In this document: one piece after another, positions 8,185-11,245 of the stretch
Position numbering within the stretch: position 1 is the first letter of the stretch
Layout of the letters: every line of letters starts with the position of its first letter
NCBI GenBank assembly: GCA_028565635.1
Contig: JAOXYB010055079.1
Coordinates: forward strand, 1-11,245
Source: Phoronis ovalis
Taxonomy: Eukaryota; Phoronida; Phoronidae
Reading direction: 5' to 3'
DNA: 11,245 nt
Translations under genes and position numbers: made by a program
The notes under the pieces: generated by a model
Seen by the model: the letters and a program-made list of their open reading frames with translations, nothing else
Database searches by the model: none
Told to the model about the DNA's origin: nothing

Positions 8185-8715
8185 TTAAAAACCCTTTATG
8201 CCTGATTGTTCACCCAATTGGTAACTGGCATGAGTATCTACTTTATATCTGAGTGGCTCCCCGGGGAAGAATGAGGTATGTACTAAATACAGGTGATCAA
8301 TGAACCAGGTAAGACTACTGAAGAAAACTTTACCAGCATTATCAATGTCTATGCAGTTGGTACCATCTTTCTTGTTAACAGTCGATGGCTGTTTGTTGGC
8401 ATTAGATTCTACCAGGGTTTTGTTGGTATGACTTTGTTTCCGCTGTTCATTTTCTTCTTGTCCAGGTTTGTTATCTTCCTTACTACTTGTTGCTGGTCTC
8501 GATTTCGTAGTAAAAGTGTTGTCCATAATGAAAATTTGCTGGGAACTTGACCTGACCATAAACATAAGAAGTAATAATTCATTCTTTATCCAAGTGATGT
8601 AGGCATAATTCCTAATCCATATGAGGACTATGCCCGCAAGAATCGCGAGGGCCATTTTCAGTAACATGCCTTTTAAGGCATAAAGGACATAAATCACGCC
8701 ATGTGCTCGATGCAT
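8185..8715 (-). CDS. Hypothetical membrane-anchored ORF, possible 5' exon of the nucleotidyltransferase-TPR gene
   Basis: A 176-codon ORF starting at a genuine ATG (8715-8713) and ending at TAA 8187-8185. I do not recognise the protein. Residues 7-34 are strongly hydrophobic (ending MALAILAGIVLIWI), a likely membrane anchor. Residues about 68-127 form a polar linker rich in Lys, Asn, Gln, Ser and Thr. The ORF is longer than expected by chance in this composition. Three candidate donors lie within it, at intron starts 8483 (GTAAGG), 8333 (GTAAAG) and 8213 (GTGAAC), and all three are phase 1, the phase of the acceptor at 5789. I favour 8333, which would join residue 127 to ELELAEKL and leave the last residues as intron read-through. 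The start context is poor (T at -3), and an out-of-frame ATG lies upstream at 8812. It could instead be a separate single-exon gene. Confidence 0.5.
   Translation of the reverse strand: MHRAHGVIYVLYALKGMLLKMALAILAGIVLIWIRNYAYITWIKNELLLLMFMVRSSSQQIFIMDNTFTTKSRPATSSKEDNKPGQEENEQRKQSHTNKTLVESNANKQPSTVNKKDGTNCIDIDNAGKVFFSSLTWFIDHLYLVHTSFFPGEPLRYKVDTHASYQLGEQSGIKGF
8328..8335 (-). promoter_or_regulatory. Preferred splice donor candidate (CTG|GTAAAG)
   Basis: On the minus strand the sequence reads GCTG then GTAAAG, with the exon ending at 8334 and the intron beginning at 8333. It cuts after the first base of codon 128, phase 1, and pairs in phase with the acceptor at 5789, giving a 2545-bp intron. 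Competing phase-1 donors are at 8483 (GTAAGG, the best match to consensus) and 8213 (GTGAAC). RNA evidence would settle which is used. Confidence 0.35.
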
Positions 8716-8875
8716 GGAAAGTACCCCTTTTCAAGTGATATTTGATTCGCACAGGTGTGCTTATGTAGCTTTTCCATAGTAAAAATATAGTAAAAACTAA
8801 ATTCCCCTCCATAAACTGAAAATAACTAATAATAATTACTTACCTATCTTAAGACTATTAAATGTAGAAACTAAG

Positions 8876-8883
8876 TATTTATA
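8876..8883 (-). promoter_or_regulatory. TATA-box-like site upstream of the 8715 ORF
   Basis: The minus strand reads TATAAATA here, about 160 bases before the ATG at 8715. A start of transcription some 30 bases downstream would leave a leader of about 130 bases. That leader contains an earlier ATG at 8812 opening a 66-codon overlapping frame, which would interfere with the 8715 start unless it is spliced out or skipped. In AT-rich DNA this motif is easily met by chance. Confidence 0.2.
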
Positions 8884-9181
8884 TTTTCTAGATGTGATGT
8901 CGTACCTGTTCTTGTCTGTGTGGAAATCATTATTTAAGACTCCCTCCCAAATAAAACAATGTGTCAAAAAGTGTTCATATAAACACGGAATGGTTACCAG
9001 TACAAATTAGCCAATAGAAACGCATACATGCACAAATATTTATTGTGACTTTTTTATTTACAGCTAAAATTAATCAGAAATGATATGAAAGGAAAGATTA
9101 ATCTGGAATCTTATCTAGTTGCATAACTGTACCAATCCATTGAATATTTAAATAACTGTACCTAAACATTATGACTTACCC
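8884..9181. other. AT-rich intergenic stretch, nothing recognised
   Basis: No ORF of note, no RNA gene and no repeat is visible. It separates the TATA-like site from the small minus-strand ORF at 9182-9361. Confidence 0.5.
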
Positions 9182-9361
9182 TCAGTATCTAATTATTAAA
9201 TGAATATGGTTAATACAGCGTTTTGTCACCCGATTCATTCTTAAAGCCTCCGTTTCCTCATTTAGATAGACATTAGGAAACTGTAGCTCAGCCTGTGATG
9301 CTATTCTGGACTTGGGGGACTTGCCAAAGAAAGCCTGGCTAAAAATGTTAACATAAATCAT
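9182..9361 (-). CDS. Small ORF of 59 codons or isolated exon, unrecognised
   Basis: The minus strand has ATG at 9361-9359 and TGA at 9184-9182. The product begins MIYVNIFSQAFFGKSPK, then contains QAELQFPNVYLNEETEALR, a mixed polar composition unlike random AT-rich translation. The interval 9230-9338 is richer in GC than its surroundings. A splice-acceptor-like TTTTTAG ends at 9339, and a weak donor GTGACA begins at 9229, so it may be an internal exon, possibly of a gene whose other parts lie elsewhere. No family is recognised, and the length is within chance limits. Confidence 0.25.
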   Translation of the reverse strand: MIYVNIFSQAFFGKSPKSRIASQAELQFPNVYLNEETEALRMNRVTKRCINHIHLIIRY

Positions 9362-10458
9362 CAGTTTAGGAGAAAAATTCCTTATACATCACATAATATC
9401 ATATTTTCTGCATTTACGTATGCTTTACAACCAAAGTTATATTTATAAAATTTGCCTGCTGTATACATGACTAAACGATTTAATAAAACATCAAAATTTT
9501 AAATAACGAATAAGGTTTATATCTTTATCAGAATTTAAATGCTATCATTAGAATAAAACTCTAAAAGTATTATTCATGTGTGTAGTTGGGTATTCTCACT
9601 AGGTGGATTCAGTATTAAATTTGTCCGCGCTCGATGTACTAGTATGTGAATGCTGTTTCTTGTGTGACGTATATCTAATTTACTGTTGTTTTTTTTTAAC
9701 CATTTCATCGAGAAAAAATTGAAATCAAATTTATATAATATTTAGGACTGTCCCAACTCCCATTTATTTTCTCTTTGGTGTTTTATTGATGTAATTATTT
9801 GTTTCTGCTAAAGTTATTATAACAAAACAATCAACGTTCTGTATATATTACAAATTAAGGAACAGTAGGGCAGCCTAGTGTCAGCTGATATCGAAACCAA
9901 ATCTATCAGTTTCAAAGACCCAGCCCATAACGAAACAAATTTTTTCAATAATTTGTCGAATTAAACAACACTACGAAAACTGCTTGTTCATCACACACGT
10001 AATGATAATAAGTAAAAGTTTACGTCATACTTATAGTCGTTCGGCCTGTATGCTCCACAATTTTTCCTGGTCAAAAGGAATCTGTCATCTGTGACCTAGT
10101 TGTAGTAACGTTACCTGTGCTAGGATAAGGCTGAAGTCACTGCAGCTATCAGTGAGTCAGACGCTAAGCAAATAGTGTTTCGAGATATTATATTGTAACG
10201 AGATAATTATAGCAAACTGTGTATAGATAAGTTCGTGGCTGGAGGTGCAAATCTCAGCATAACAAAACTTATCACCCGGTTACAAAAATTATGTAGAGAC
10301 TTATCTTTAAAAAAATACTGGAATCTACAAAATTCATAATTCATTAACATTTTAAAAATTCAACCATGAAATTTTCAGTTCTCGTGTCACCCCTTGATAC
10401 TATTATATAAAGTACGAGCCGCCTCAGACCCAGGAACTATATTGATCATTTCTATGAG
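9362..10458. other. Non-coding AT-rich DNA, no gene supported
   Basis: No convincing ORF or RNA gene is seen on either strand. Short regulatory-like words occur: TTACGTCAT around 10020-10028 (CRE-like) and TGAGTCA at 10153-10159 (AP-1-like). Both are short enough to arise by chance and no start site is near, so I assign no function. A run of nine T lies near 9690. Confidence 0.5.
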
Positions 10459-10502
10459 TTTTTTTTGCATTTTTGCAGGCTTTTTGGGATTTTTGACCAT
10501 TT
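10459..10502. other. Phased T-tracts, probably curved DNA
   Basis: Five T-runs lie at about 10459-10466, 10470-10474, 10481-10485, 10490-10494 and 10500-10502. Their centres are roughly 10 bases apart, close to one helical turn. Phased A/T-tracts are known to bend DNA. No promoter or origin can be tied to this site from the window. Confidence 0.5.
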
Positions 10503-10669
10503 GGGGATAAGAGTGAATGACAGAAGTGGAAATATATTTATTTTATTCATTTCATATTTTTTATTCGTTTTATATTTTTTTAGCACCAGTCCCCTGCGGT
10601 ACGTACTGGTAAACTATTACATGAACAAATACAATGAAATGACATGATTACAGTACAAAAATGTGTTGT
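10503..10669. other. T-rich non-coding stretch with a short inverted repeat
   Basis: T-rich DNA from about 10535 to 10580 ends in TTTTTTTAG, an acceptor-like word on the plus strand with no identifiable exon after it. An ACCAGT/ACTGGT inverted pair flanks the GTACGTAC palindrome near 10585-10610. The 60-codon plus-strand frame here starts at TTG and is not supported. Confidence 0.4.
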
Positions 10670-10734
10670 CCACACACACACACGCACGCACGCACACACA
10701 CATACACGCACACACATACACACATCACACACAC
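10670..10734. repeat. Interrupted (CA)n microsatellite
   Basis: About 65 bases of CA dinucleotides with CG and TA interruptions (CGCA, CATACA, CATCAC). This is a typical animal microsatellite, likely polymorphic in length. Confidence 0.97.
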
Positions 10735-10896
10735 TAGAATAATAAATATTGCACAAATTGAATTTTTAGAAAGTTAATAGAAAACTAAACTATTTACTAA
10801 CACACCCCGCTTAATTTGTTGAGAAAGGAACTTTTTGTCTGGATTTAAACATTGAAAGGCTAGTTGATTTTCTTATACATGTATGTCGAACAGCAG
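10735..10896. other. Short non-coding spacer
   Basis: AT-rich DNA between the microsatellite and the minisatellite. Nothing recognised. Confidence 0.5.
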
Positions 10897-11061
10897 GTCC
10901 GAGTCTCCGGAAATATGTACGATTTCTAGGCAACTTGTGCGAGTCTACGGACACGACAGTTCGAGTAGTAGGAACTTCGGTGCGGTACTCGGAAAAAGGG
11001 TTTGAATGGTAGGAAACAGGTACGCGACTGCGGATTGACAGTTGGAGTCTACGCTGGTTAG
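10897..11061. repeat. Degenerate 20-22-bp minisatellite, eight units
   Basis: Units begin GT at 10897, 10917, 10937, 10959, 10980, 11000, 11020 and 11041. A shared core resembles CGAGTCTACGG (exact in the unit at 10937; one difference, CGAGTCTCCGG, in the first). The others carry several substitutions. Mean spacing is about 20.6 bases. The near-multiple of three keeps a 92-codon minus-strand frame open, giving a rough seven-residue periodicity. That frame starts at TTG and is probably a consequence of the repeat, not a gene. Confidence 0.7.
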
Positions 11062-11099
11062 GTAGGCCTGATATGTATCTTTTTTTCAACTAGACCACT

Positions 11100-11245
11100 T
11101 ATATAACATTATCTCTGATAGAGGCCTCTAGAGCGTTAAACCTAAAACGCAGCCACCATCCATTAGAAGCACCCCTCTAATAAAGGCCTAGTGGTTATAC
11201 TTGTATTTTTTATAGTGTATACATAACATTATAACCTCTGTGAAA
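11100..11245. repeat. Possible longer tandem repeat entering the window end
   Basis: CTCTGATAGAGGCCT at 11113-11127 recurs as CTCTAATAAAGGCCT at 11175-11189 (13 of 15). A third CTCTGTGAAA begins at 11236 at the same 61-62-base spacing. ATAACATTAT precedes the first and third copies. A perfect 10-bp palindrome, AGAGGCCTCT, lies at 11120-11129. Sequence between the cores is not similar, so the unit is uncertain and truncated by the window. Confidence 0.35.

Noticed and set aside
8293-8550. 85-codon plus-strand ORF
   Set aside because: It lies opposite the 176-codon minus-strand ORF. Its hydrophobic product is the usual complement of a polar, Lys/Asn-rich coding strand.
8612-8812. 66-codon minus-strand ORF from the ATG at 8812
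   Set aside because: It overlaps the longer ORF in another frame and its second half has no coding look. It is kept only as a caution about upstream ATGs.
10465-10647. 60-codon plus-strand ORF
   Set aside because: It starts at TTG and is hydrophobic because of T-rich DNA. No family resemblance.
10811-11089. 92-codon minus-strand ORF
   Set aside because: It starts at TTG. Openness comes from the 21-bp minisatellite, whose period is close to a multiple of three.

Overview
This window looks like nuclear DNA from an invertebrate animal. It is AT-rich, shows no prokaryotic operon layout, carries a spliced-looking gene, a decayed Tc1/mariner transposase, a (CA)n microsatellite and other simple repeats. 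I cannot name the species.

One gene dominates, on the minus strand. Its main exon runs from a clear splice acceptor near 5789 down to a stop at 130. In protein order it encodes a helical segment (5788-5292), a nucleotidyltransferase-fold domain with the hG[GS]...Dh[DE]h signature (about 5253-4954), a helical connector, and about 30.5 tandem kinesin-light-chain/nephrocystin-3-type TPRs (4068-130). The repeat unit is 129 bp, or 43 residues. Two lesions stand out. A one-base frameshift near 5292-5296 splits the exon into two overlapping frames. A stop at 130-132 cuts the 31st repeat, whose remnant reads on in frame to position 76.

A second minus-strand ORF (8715-8185) encodes an N-terminal hydrophobic segment and a polar linker. 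It may be the 5' exon of the same gene: three candidate donors inside it are all phase 1, matching the phase-1 acceptor at 5789. If so, the protein would be membrane anchor, linker, helical region, nucleotidyltransferase and long TPR superhelix, with a 2.5-kb intron holding the Tc1/mariner fossil (about 7059-7400, plus strand).

Region by region: 1-75 is 3' flank; 76-4068 the TPR array; 4069-5788 the nucleotidyltransferase and helical coding part; 5789-8333 the inferred intron with the transposon fossil; 8185-8715 the putative 5' exon; 8716-10458 mostly featureless AT-rich DNA with a TATA-like site and a 59-codon minus-strand ORF (9361-9182); 10459-10502 phased T-tracts; 10670-10734 a CA microsatellite; 10897-11061 a degenerate ~21-bp minisatellite; and 11100-11245 the start of what may be a longer tandem repeat.

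The most interesting signal is in the TPR array. The scaffold is nearly identical from unit to unit, while substitutions cluster at the helix-A positions that face the ligand groove in TPR proteins. A recently expanded recognition array joined to a nucleotidyltransferase domain is a reasonable candidate for a sensor-effector protein, but that function is inference only.
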